Source: CAIVPM01 sp964615145 (GTDB taxonomy: Bacteria; Bacteroidota; Bacteroidia; Chitinophagales; Chitinophagaceae). Taken from it: 62,302 nt of DNA. Made by a program: the position numbers and the translations under genes. Position 1 is the first letter of the stretch; each line of letters starts with the position of its first letter. The stretch is from NCBI GenBank assembly GCA_964615145.1, contig CAZTOP010000014.1, forward strand, positions 1 through 62,302, in the 5' to 3' direction. Below are positions 25,394-33,677 of the stretch, one piece after another. The notes under the pieces are model-generated. The model ran no database searches and was not told where the DNA came from. It saw only the letters and a program-made list of their open reading frames with translations.

Positions 25394-27025
25394 TTATCCC
25401 CCAACTCCTAATGGTGAAAAATACATAAATATACCAACAATAATGATTACTACAATTAAAGACAATATTACATCTATTTTGTTCCAACTTGCTCTACTTG
25501 CAGCCTTATCCTCAGCGACAGTTGTGGCAAATGTTAATCCTTGAATTTGTATGTCATCTGGCTTTGGTGTGCATAAACTAACAGTCACCATTACAGCAAT
25601 TGAGAATAAAAATAGATAAATGCAGAAGTATAAAAAGTTGATAGTTGCAAACTGATATAATATTCCATTAGCAGGCAAATCGTCTTTAAACATTTGTAAA
25701 GTGAGCTTTAAAACCCCAATAATAAAACCTATGACCATTGCAGATAATGCACCTTTTGCATTAAGCCTTTTAAAGAAAACACCTAATAAAAAAACAGCTG
25801 CAATAGGAGGTGCTAAATAAGATTGAACACTTTGCAAATAGTCATACAAGCCATCAGAAATTTTACCCATTAAAGGAATCCAAGCCATACCCAAAAGCAC
25901 AACCACACCTGTTGCAATTCTGCCCACTTTTACCAATTGTTTTTCACTTGCTTCGGGATGTTGTTTTTGATAAATATCCATAGTGTATAACGTAGAACAA
26001 GCATTATATACTGAAGCCAAGGAACTCATTAAAGCTGCAAGCAAACCACCAGCAAGCAAACCACGCAATCCAACTGGCATAAGCGTTTTAACCATAGCTG
26101 GGAATGCAGCATTGTTGTCATCTAACTGTAGTTTCCCTTGTGAGTGCAACACATAAGCAATCAATCCTGGAATTAGGAAAATGAAGAAAGGAAGTAATTT
26201 TAAGTAAGCAGCAAAAATGGTTCCTCGCCTAGCTTCTCTTTCATTCTTTCCTGCCAAACAACGTTGCACAATATGCTGATCTGTACACCAATACCAAATA
26301 CCTACAATAGGCGATGCAAATAAAATTCCAAGCCAAGGATAATCTGGGTCGTTTAATGATGGAAACATATTCAATTTTTCTTTAGGCAAAGCAGCAATCA
26401 TTCCATTCCAACCACCCACTTCTTTTAATCCAAATATTAAAAGAATAGCAGAACCTACTAATAAAACCATTGCCTGTATAGCTTCTGTGTACATAACAGC
26501 GTGCAAGCCTCCAAATACAGTGTACACACCAGTTACAACAACTAAGATGATAGCACCTGTCCAAAAATCAACACCCATAAATTGATTAAAAACCAATGCA
26601 CCAGCAAAAATGGTAACAGAAGCTTTCGTAATTACATAGCTTAATAATTGAATGATGGAAAGCAATCTTCTTGCTTTAGGGCTAAACCTTCTTTCCAAAA
26701 ACTCTGGCATTGTATAAACCATACTACGCATATAAAATGGTACAAATACCCAACCTAAAATAAGTACAATGTAAGAGTGTAATTCATAATGTCCTAACAC
26801 TGTACCAGATTTTGCAGCAGAACCTGCAAGCCCAACAATATGCTCAGAGCCTACATTTGAGGCTAGTATAGAAGCACCAATTACAAACCAGCCTAAATTT
26901 CTATTTGCCAAAAAATAATCAGATGCAGACTCTTTACTCTTGCGAATACTCCAAATAGAAACTCCAGCAATTACAAGTAAATAAAGGATTACAAAAATCC
27001 AATCGATTGTACCAAGAAAGTTCAT
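25394..27025 (-). CDS. Sodium/sugar symporter (SSS family), probable xylose transporter
   Basis: This is a 543-residue integral membrane protein with about 14 hydrophobic helices. The N-terminus MNFLGTIDWIFVILYLLVIA and the segments FLANRNLGWFVIGASILASN, SEHIVGLAGSAAKSGTVLGH and YWCTDQHIVQRCLAGKNEREAR are typical of the SSS/SGLT family. Being 20 bases downstream of xylA and in an operon with xylB, it most likely imports xylose with sodium. Other pentoses or hexoses remain possible. Confidence 0.92.
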   Translation of the reverse strand: MNFLGTIDWIFVILYLLVIAGVSIWSIRKSKESASDYFLANRNLGWFVIGASILASNVGSEHIVGLAGSAAKSGTVLGHYELHSYIVLILGWVFVPFYMRSMVYTMPEFLERRFSPKARRLLSIIQLLSYVITKASVTIFAGALVFNQFMGVDFWTGAIILVVVTGVYTVFGGLHAVMYTEAIQAMVLLVGSAILLIFGLKEVGGWNGMIAALPKEKLNMFPSLNDPDYPWLGILFASPIVGIWYWCTDQHIVQRCLAGKNEREARRGTIFAAYLKLLPFFIFLIPGLIAYVLHSQGKLQLDDNNAAFPAMVKTLMPVGLRGLLAGGLLAALMSSLASVYNACSTLYTMDIYQKQHPEASEKQLVKVGRIATGVVVLLGMAWIPLMGKISDGLYDYLQSVQSYLAPPIAAVFLLGVFFKRLNAKGALSAMVIGFIIGVLKLTLQMFKDDLPANGILYQFATINFLYFCIYLFLFSIAVMVTVSLCTPKPDDIQIQGLTFATTVAEDKAASRASWNKIDVILSLIVVIIIVGIFMYFSPLGVGG

Positions 27026-27045
27026 AGTAGTTGTTTTGGTGGTTA

Positions 27046-28374
27046 TTAAATAAATCTATTAATAATGTTTTCTAAATACTCTTGCTTACCACTTATGGTT
27101 GCAGGCTCCCCATTTGCAAGAGCAATATTCTTTAAATCTTCCAAAGAAAGTTTACCAGCTTCAAAGTCTTTACCAGCAGTAGTTTCAAAAGATGCATAAC
27201 GCTCTATTCTTATCTTCTTATAATCAGATTTCTGTAGAATATTATCAGCTGTTATTAATGCCCTTGCAAAAGCATCCATTCCGCCAATATGAGCATAAAA
27301 TAAATCTTCAGCATCGGTTGAGTTTCTTCTGATTTTTGCATCGAAGTTGATACCTCCACCTTTAAAACCACCAGCTTCTAAAATGATTAGCATCGCTTCA
27401 GTAAGTTCATTAATGTTATTAGGGAATTGGTCTGTATCCCAGCCGTTTTCATAATCACCTCTATTAGCATCCATACTTCCTAGTAAACCAGCATCAGCAG
27501 CTACTTGCAGTTCGTGTGTAAACGTATGTCCAGCCAATGTTGCGTGATTCACTTCTATATTCAAACTAAAATCATCCAACAAATTATTTTGGTGTAAAAA
27601 ACCAATGACTGTTTCGCAATCATAATCATATTGATGCTTAGAAGGCTCGCAAGGCTTGGGTTCTATAAAAAATTTACCTTTAAAACCATTACTCCTTGCA
27701 TAGTCTTTAGCGGTATGTAAAAACTGAGCAAGATGCTCCTTTTCACGTTTCATATTGGTATTTAACAAACTCATATAGCCTTCTCTACCACCCCAAAAAA
27801 CATAATTTTCTCCATCTAATGCTATCGTTGCATCTATGGCAGATTTTACTTGTGCAGCAGCGTGAGTAAGCACTGCAAAATCAGGATTGGTAGCAGCACC
27901 ATTCATATATTTTCTATTAGAAAATAAATTAGCAGTTCCCCACAAAAGCTTTACACCACTGGCATTTTGCTTTTCTTTTAAGTATGTAGTTATAGCTTGT
28001 AATCGTCTATCGTTTTCATTAATGTCATTAGTGTAGTCAACTGCGTCAACATCGTGAAAACAGTAATAAGGCAAACCCAATTTAGTGATGAATTCAAATG
28101 CTGCATCAGCTTTATCTTTTGCTTTCTCAACAGCATCTTGCTTTTCATTCCAAGCAAATAAATGTGTTGGCTCACCAAAAGGGTCTGCACCATTTCCACA
28201 GAAGGAATGCCAATAAGCACAAGCAAATCTTAAATGCTCTTTCATTGGTTTTCCTGCAACAAATTTATTTTCATCATACCAACGAAATGCCAATGGATTA
28301 TGGCTTTCAAGTCCTTCAAATTTAATTTGAGGAATGTTTTTAAAGAATTCCTTTTGTCCGAATACGATACTCAT
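27046..28374 (-). CDS. xylA: Xylose isomerase
   Basis: This 442-residue enzyme interconverts xylose and xylulose using two divalent metal ions. PYYCFHDVDAVDY carries the catalytic His/Asp, WGGREGYMSLLNTNMKREKE is the class II signature, and FKGKFFIEPKPCEPSKHQYD carries the metal-binding Glu and the catalytic Lys. DANRGDYENGWDTDQFP holds further metal ligands. The length is normal for class II. It lies between xylulokinase and the symporter in a minus-strand operon. Confidence 0.96.
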   Translation of the reverse strand: MSIVFGQKEFFKNIPQIKFEGLESHNPLAFRWYDENKFVAGKPMKEHLRFACAYWHSFCGNGADPFGEPTHLFAWNEKQDAVEKAKDKADAAFEFITKLGLPYYCFHDVDAVDYTNDINENDRRLQAITTYLKEKQNASGVKLLWGTANLFSNRKYMNGAATNPDFAVLTHAAAQVKSAIDATIALDGENYVFWGGREGYMSLLNTNMKREKEHLAQFLHTAKDYARSNGFKGKFFIEPKPCEPSKHQYDYDCETVIGFLHQNNLLDDFSLNIEVNHATLAGHTFTHELQVAADAGLLGSMDANRGDYENGWDTDQFPNNINELTEAMLIILEAGGFKGGGINFDAKIRRNSTDAEDLFYAHIGGMDAFARALITADNILQKSDYKKIRIERYASFETTAGKDFEAGKLSLEDLKNIALANGEPATISGKQEYLENIINRFI

Positions 28375-28480
28375 ATAATTAAAAATTAAAAAGTCAAAAC
28401 CAAAAAGTAGTGACCTTGTTTAAAATAATTTTTTATACCAATTAAGCCAAAGTTTTAGTTTTTGACTTTTCCCTTTTTAC
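28375..28480. other. xylB-xylA spacer with distant inverted repeat
   Basis: This 106-base AT-rich spacer holds an 11-base inverted repeat, AAAAGTCAAAA at 28389-28399 and its complement at 28460-28470, separated by 60 bases. It is too distant to be an ordinary terminator and may be chance in AT-rich DNA. No gene is seen. Confidence 0.3.
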
Positions 28481-29959
28481 TTAATTAATGTGTTTCAATA
28501 AAATAGCCTTCCAATTTTTATACAAATCATTATATAAATTTAGATTAAATGGTTCAAAAGTTTTTATAGGTTTATTATTACTAAATGCTTCTTGTGTTGT
28601 TTTACAAATTCCTGCTCCAATGCCTGCACCAATTGCTGCCCCAACACTTCCATCACAATCGTATAACTCAACACCAACGCCAGTTGCATTCACAAAACTT
28701 TCAATAAACACATCACTCAAAAACATATTAGCATTACCAGCACGAATTATTTTTGGATTCATTCCATTCTCTCGCATAATATCTAATCCATATCTAAAAG
28801 CAAAAGCAATTCCTTCTTGTGCTGCTCTATATAAATGTGCATTGGTATGCACATTAAAATCAATATTATGAATATGACTTTGCACGATTTTGTTATTCAA
28901 CATTCTTTCAGCACCATTACCAAAAGGAAGCATCATCAATCCATTACTTCCTGCTGAAATGTTTGCTGCTAAAGTGTTTAATTGTTGATAACTTAAATGA
29001 TTTCCAGCAATATTTTTAATCCATTTATTTAAAATTCCTGTTCCATTAATACATAACAAAACACCAATTCGTGTCTCATTTATTGAGTGATTAACGTGAG
29101 CGAAACTGTTTATTCTTGATTGAATATCATATACCAAATTATCTGTAACACCATAAATAACACCACTTGTTCCTGCAGTTGCAGAAACTTCATTTGGTTG
29201 CAAAACATTTAATGAAAGTGCATTGTTAGGTTGATCGCCAGCTTTATATGTAATAGGAATATTAGGTGTTAACGAAAGTTCTTCAGCTACAGATTTTAAC
29301 AATAATCCGTGTTCACTAAACACATCTTTTAGTTGTGGAATAATAGAAGTATCAAAACCAAAATATTGGAAAACCTCTTTAGATAATTCATTGTTTTTGA
29401 AATCCCAAAAAACGCCTTCGCTTAATGCTGAAATGCTTGTGGATATTGAGCCTGTAAGTTTCATAGCTATAAAATCACCAGGCAACATTATCTTATCAAT
29501 CTTATCAAAAACATCTGGTTCATTTTCCTTAACCCAAGCTAATTTACTTGCTGTAAAATTGCCTGGTGAATTCAGCAAATGGGATAAACATTTTTCGTTG
29601 CCAATGGCATCAAAAGCATTGTTGCCAATTTCCACTGCCCTGCTATCACACCAAATAATACTATTGCGTAAAACGTTTTTATTTTTATCAACACAAACTA
29701 AGCCGTGCATTTGGTAAGCAATGCCAATTGCTTTTATATCAAGAGGATTATATTTTTTTGTTTGATGTAGTTTTAAAATAGCAGTCTTTACATTAATCCA
29801 CCAAGTTTCTGGTGATTGCTCTGCCCAACTCATTTGTAAGGTAATAATTTCAGCTTCTGTTTCTGGATATTGTGCAGATGCAACACAGCATTGCGTTTGA
29901 ACATCTACAACAGATACTTTAATAGAGGAAGTTCCAATATCAATTCCTAATAATAGCAT
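28481..29959 (-). CDS. xylB: Xylulokinase
   Basis: This 492-residue FGGY carbohydrate kinase phosphorylates xylulose. MLLLGIDIGTSSIKVSVVD is the N-terminal phosphate-binding motif, IKAIGIAYQMHGLVCVD and RNSIIWCDSRAVEIG are the family segments, and YKAGDQPNNALSLNVL with SATAGTSG line the active site. The C-terminal domain carries IIRAGNANMFLSDVFIESF. It is the first gene of the xyl operon, 160 bases from the divergent AraC-type regulator. Confidence 0.95.
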   Translation of the reverse strand: MLLLGIDIGTSSIKVSVVDVQTQCCVASAQYPETEAEIITLQMSWAEQSPETWWINVKTAILKLHQTKKYNPLDIKAIGIAYQMHGLVCVDKNKNVLRNSIIWCDSRAVEIGNNAFDAIGNEKCLSHLLNSPGNFTASKLAWVKENEPDVFDKIDKIMLPGDFIAMKLTGSISTSISALSEGVFWDFKNNELSKEVFQYFGFDTSIIPQLKDVFSEHGLLLKSVAEELSLTPNIPITYKAGDQPNNALSLNVLQPNEVSATAGTSGVIYGVTDNLVYDIQSRINSFAHVNHSINETRIGVLLCINGTGILNKWIKNIAGNHLSYQQLNTLAANISAGSNGLMMLPFGNGAERMLNNKIVQSHIHNIDFNVHTNAHLYRAAQEGIAFAFRYGLDIMRENGMNPKIIRAGNANMFLSDVFIESFVNATGVGVELYDCDGSVGAAIGAGIGAGICKTTQEAFSNNKPIKTFEPFNLNLYNDLYKNWKAILLKHIN

Positions 29960-30078
29960 AAGGCAATTTGGTGAATTACTACAATCGTTGAGACAACAAA
30001 ATTTGATTATTTATGCTAGAATAAAAACTGCAATATTCATTAATAAATATGCTATCTTATCATTATTATTTCATTATA

Positions 30079-30103
30079 CTACTATTATATGATAATATTG
30101 TAG
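30079..30103. promoter_or_regulatory. Palindrome in the xylB/araC-type divergent spacer, candidate operator
   Basis: TATTAT (30083-30088), ATG, ATAATA (30092-30097) form a 6-bp perfect palindrome, flanked by an imperfect extension CTAC/GTAG. It sits 17 bases before the regulator start codon at 30120. An operator for the AraC-type protein is plausible, but the DNA is AT-rich and chance is not excluded. Confidence 0.28.
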
Positions 30104-30119
30104 TTTATATTTTGAATCA

Positions 30120-30962
30120 ATGAAAACAATTCTTCAAAAAGTATATGTAGAAGAAAATCACTCTTTTGCTTGCAGAACTTACCGAACACCAAACTTTGAA
30201 ACCAATTGGCATAAGCACGAAGAAATTGAAATTATTGTTATTACTGAAGGACAAGGCACAGTTATGATTGGTGATTATGTTGGCGAATACAAAGTAGGTG
30301 ATGTGTTTTTTATTGCAGGAAATTTGCCACATTGGTTTAGAAAAAATAATTCTAAAATGATTGGAAGTGCTGTGGTTGCACAGTTTAAGAAAGAAATATT
30401 GGGGAATGATTTTTTATCAAATCCAGAAATGAGAACAATTAATAACTTGCTTTCAAAAGATGAGGGATACAAATTTGAAAAGAAAATCAAATCAATTATT
30501 GCAGAAAAATTAAAAGCATTGCAAGATGCAAAATCCTTTAAAAGATTAGAGTTATTGCTTGACATTTTACACAACATTAGCATTACAAAACAATACAAAA
30601 TGCTCTCGCAAAATTTCAGTTCAAACAATAATCATATTAACCCTGCCATTGAATCTATTATTGATTATTCTTTTAAAAATTATTTAGAACCAATTACATT
30701 AAACAAAGTTGCCGCTATTGCTAAAATGAGTATTCCTACTTTTTGTCGTTTCTTCAAAAAAAATATCAAGAAAACTTATTTTGAATTTTTGCAGGAACTA
30801 AGAATTAATCACGCTTGCAAACTTTTAAAAGATGTTGATAAACCTGTTATTGAAATTTGTTATGAAAGTGGTTACAATAGTTGGTCGCATTTTAGCAAAC
30901 AATTTAAAGCAGCAAAAAAAATGACACCAACTATGTATAAGAAAAATTTTTTTGAGTTGTGA
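30120..30962 (+). CDS. AraC-family regulator with cupin domain, probable xylose regulator
   Basis: This is a 280-residue regulator. An N-terminal cupin-like sensor (NWHKHEEIEIIVITEGQGTV, VGDVFFIAGNLPHWFR) is followed by a C-terminal AraC double helix-turn-helix (ITLNKVAAIAKMSIPTFCRF, then PVIEICYESGYNSWSHFSKQ and FKAAKKMTPTMYK). It is divergent from xylB, so it is the likely activator of the xyl operon. The effector is inferred from context to be xylose. It converges on thrA with 4 bases between stop codons. Confidence 0.91.
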   Translation: MKTILQKVYVEENHSFACRTYRTPNFETNWHKHEEIEIIVITEGQGTVMIGDYVGEYKVGDVFFIAGNLPHWFRKNNSKMIGSAVVAQFKKEILGNDFLSNPEMRTINNLLSKDEGYKFEKKIKSIIAEKLKALQDAKSFKRLELLLDILHNISITKQYKMLSQNFSSNNNHINPAIESIIDYSFKNYLEPITLNKVAAIAKMSIPTFCRFFKKNIKKTYFEFLQELRINHACKLLKDVDKPVIEICYESGYNSWSHFSKQFKAAKKMTPTMYKKNFFEL

Positions 30963-30966
30963 TTTA

Positions 30967-33411
30967 TTACTTCGCCAATCGAATAATATCTGCAAAAACT
31001 CCACTTGCTGTAACATCAGCTCCAGCTCCTGCACCCTTTACTACCAAAGGATTTTCAGGATATCTATCTGTGTAAAAAAGAACAATATTATCCTTGCCGT
31101 ATAGATGAAAAAAATCGCTTTGAGGTGGTATATGTTGTAAACCTACACTTGCTTTACCATCATTAAAGCTAGCAACAAATTTTAGTTTGCAGCCTTTGTC
31201 GTTAGCATCTTTATACAATTGTTTAAAATGTTCTTCATTCTTTAACATAGATGCATAAAAGTCATCTACACTACCAGCATAACATTCTTGTGGCAAAAAA
31301 TCATCTTTGGTAATTTCACTCATTTCCATTTGCTCGCCTGCTTCTCTTGCTAAAATCATAATCTTACGCATTACATCTGTTCCACCTAAATCCAAACGTG
31401 GGTCTGGTTCTGTATAGCCCTCTATTTGAGCTTGTTTTACAATATCAGCAAATGGTTTTGTAGCATCGTAATTATTAAATACAAAATTCAAAGTACCACT
31501 CAATACAGCTTGCATTCTTTTAATTCTATCGCCACTTTTAATAAGATTATTCAATGTATCAATAATGGGCAAACCTGCACCTACATTAGTTTCAAACAAA
31601 TATGGTGCATTGTATTCTTTACTTAAATGTTTTAAATGAGCATAATTATTATAAGCACTTGATGCTGCTATTTTGTTACAAGCTACTACCGCAACACTTC
31701 TTTCAAGCAATCTGTTATAAACACTCGCAACATCTGCACTTGCACTTACATCTACAAATACACTATTGCGTAAATTATGTTTGATAATAGTATCAACATA
31801 ATTATTTATTGTTGTTGATTCTGATTGTTGCAGCAACTCTTGCCATTGTTGCAAATCAATACCATCTTCGTTTACAAGCATTTGCTTGCTATTGGCTATA
31901 CCACAAACTTTAATTTGTAAATTTAAATTATTTAATAAATATTCACTTTGCTGTTGTAATTGACTTACTAATTTACCACCCACATTTCCTACACCTGCAA
32001 TAAAAATATTCAATTGTTTTTTTGATGATTCAAAGAAGGCTTCGTGCAAAACATTCACAGCTTTTTTAACATCACTATAAGCAACAACAGCACTAATATT
32101 TCTTTCGCTGCTGCCTTGTGCAATGCCACGAATATTAATACCATTTCTTCCCAATGCACCAAACATTTTGCCACTAATACCTTGGTGATTTTTCATTTTA
32201 TCGCCAACTGCCGCAACAATTGATAAATCTTTTTCAACGACTAAGGGCTCAACTTTGCCTGTTGCAATTTCATAATCAAATGCCGTATCCACAGCACTTT
32301 TGGCTTTTTCAACATCAACTGTATTTACACCAACACAAATGCTATGCTCACTACTGCTTTGTGTAATTAAAATAACATTTACTTTTTCTAAAGCCAAGGC
32401 TTCAAATAATCTTTTACTAAAACCAGGAATACCAACCATTCCACTTCCTTCTAAACTTAAAAGAGAAATATGGTTGATACTTGAAATACCTGTTATCATT
32501 TCGTTTGAACGTGTATCTTCGGTAACATTTGCTGTAATTTTAGTTCCATAATCCTCTGGCTTAAAAGTATTTTTTATCCAAATAGGAATATTCTTTTGCA
32601 TTGCAGGTTGAATAGTTGGAGGATAAATAACTTTTGCTCCAAAATGGCTCAATTCCATTGCCTCTTTGTATGAAGTGTGTGGAATGTTTTTAACATTTGC
32701 AACCCAACGTGGATCTGCAGTCATCATACCACTTACATCAGTCCATATTTCTAAATTTTCAGCATTTACGGCACCTGCAAAAATAGCTGCTGTATAATCG
32801 CTTCCTCCACGGCCAAGAGTAGTAGTAACGCCACTTTCGTTGGATGCAATAAAACCTGGAGCAAGAAACAATGTTGAATTTCGAATGTTGAATATTGAAT
32901 TTATTTTTGGATTAGTTTTTCCAAAATCAACATTTGCATTTCCAAAATTATTGTCAGTAATAATTACCTCTCTGCTGTCAATCCATTGATGTTGTTGATT
33001 TATAGACGATAGGTAAGCAGAAATTATTTTAGATGAAAGCAGCTCTCCAAAACTTACTACTTTATCTTTTGTTCTTGTAGTAAGTTCACTTAATCTATAA
33101 ATTCCTTCACAAATATTTTTTAATTCAGTAAAACTTTCTTGCACGTCGAGCAAAGCCTTATTATTGTTAGTTGGTATTAATTCAATAACACAATCAATAT
33201 GCTTTTGCTCAATGTGGGCAATGGTTTCAATATATTTTCCATTGCTAATTGAAGCATCAATAGCAGTTTGAATTAATAAATCTGTTACACCGCTTAATGC
33301 AGAAACTACAACTATTGAATTAATATATTTAGTTTGTGTAAATATTGAAACGGTTTGTTTAATGTTGTTTGCATTTGCAACAGATGTGCCACCAAATTTT
33401 AATACGTTCAT
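30967..33411 (-). CDS. thrA: Bifunctional aspartate kinase / homoserine dehydrogenase I
   Basis: This 814-residue fusion catalyses the first and third steps from aspartate to threonine and methionine. The aspartate kinase part starts MNVLKFGGTSVANANNI and includes TTLGRGGSDYTAA and WTDVSGMMTADPR, then two ACT repeats (LSLEGSGMVGIPG, VAAVGDKMKNHQG). The homoserine dehydrogenase part begins near residue 462 with IFIAGVGNVGGKLV and contains NVGAGLPIIDTLNNL, SGTLNFVF and the YTEPDPRLDLGGTDVMRK segment. A leader peptide rich in Ile and Thr lies 94 bases upstream, suggesting attenuation. thrB is encoded separately about 8 kb away. Confidence 0.96.
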   Translation of the reverse strand: MNVLKFGGTSVANANNIKQTVSIFTQTKYINSIVVVSALSGVTDLLIQTAIDASISNGKYIETIAHIEQKHIDCVIELIPTNNNKALLDVQESFTELKNICEGIYRLSELTTRTKDKVVSFGELLSSKIISAYLSSINQQHQWIDSREVIITDNNFGNANVDFGKTNPKINSIFNIRNSTLFLAPGFIASNESGVTTTLGRGGSDYTAAIFAGAVNAENLEIWTDVSGMMTADPRWVANVKNIPHTSYKEAMELSHFGAKVIYPPTIQPAMQKNIPIWIKNTFKPEDYGTKITANVTEDTRSNEMITGISSINHISLLSLEGSGMVGIPGFSKRLFEALALEKVNVILITQSSSEHSICVGVNTVDVEKAKSAVDTAFDYEIATGKVEPLVVEKDLSIVAAVGDKMKNHQGISGKMFGALGRNGINIRGIAQGSSERNISAVVAYSDVKKAVNVLHEAFFESSKKQLNIFIAGVGNVGGKLVSQLQQQSEYLLNNLNLQIKVCGIANSKQMLVNEDGIDLQQWQELLQQSESTTINNYVDTIIKHNLRNSVFVDVSASADVASVYNRLLERSVAVVACNKIAASSAYNNYAHLKHLSKEYNAPYLFETNVGAGLPIIDTLNNLIKSGDRIKRMQAVLSGTLNFVFNNYDATKPFADIVKQAQIEGYTEPDPRLDLGGTDVMRKIMILAREAGEQMEMSEITKDDFLPQECYAGSVDDFYASMLKNEEHFKQLYKDANDKGCKLKFVASFNDGKASVGLQHIPPQSDFFHLYGKDNIVLFYTDRYPENPLVVKGAGAGADVTASGVFADIIRLAK

Positions 33412-33499
33412 TTTAAATTATGAGTTATTAGTTATGAATAATGAGTAGAAAACTCTTGTTAATTTTTGCAGCAAAGCCCGTGGATAATATGAAAATGTG

Positions 33500-33516
33500 C
33501 AACCCTTAAAGGGTTG
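33500..33516 (-). promoter_or_regulatory. Leader hairpin upstream of thrA (attenuator element)
   Basis: CAACCCTT, one base and AAGGGTTG form a perfect 8-bp palindrome that overlaps the last Thr codons and the stop of the leader peptide. A ribosome on the Thr run would cover its 5' arm. I do not see a clean terminator with a U-run right after it (only a short T-rich stretch), so the exact switching structure is open. Confidence 0.55.
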
Positions 33517-33565
33517 TAGTAGTTGTTGTGAAATTTGTTGCTGATATGATAATATTTGCTTGCAT
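33506..33565 (-). CDS. Threonine-operon leader peptide, 19 residues
   Basis: On the minus strand an ATG at 33565 opens a short frame reading MQANIIISATNFTTTTTTL and then TAA. It has three consecutive Ile codons and seven Thr codons in 19, six of them consecutive. It ends 94 bases upstream of thrA. In known threonine attenuators the leader is rich in Thr and Ile because both amino acids are end products of the branch; the same bias here is very unlikely by chance. The frame overlaps a palindrome at 33500-33516. The call rests on codon content and position, not on homology. Confidence 0.8.
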   Translation of the reverse strand: MQANIIISATNFTTTTTTL

Positions 33566-33630
33566 TGGGTTGCAATATAAGTACAAATCGGACTATTAAA
33601 TTGGTTAAAGTTTTTTTTTATCAAATTTTA

Positions 33631-33661
33631 TTTTGAACATTAACAAATAAGAATATTTTCG
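33631..33661 (+). promoter_or_regulatory. Putative Bacteroidota promoter
   Basis: TTTTG at 33631-33635 and TATTTTCG at 33654-33661 (TAnnTTTG with one mismatch) are 18 bases apart. The start codon of the outer-membrane protein gene is 16 bases downstream. This is a motif match only. Confidence 0.4.
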
Positions 33662-33677
33662 TAGAAATATTACTTAA

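Noticed and set aside
33418..33624. Minus-strand 68-codon frame upstream of thrA
   Set aside because: It overlaps the leader in a different frame and has no recognisable features. The 19-residue Ile/Thr frame explains the region better.
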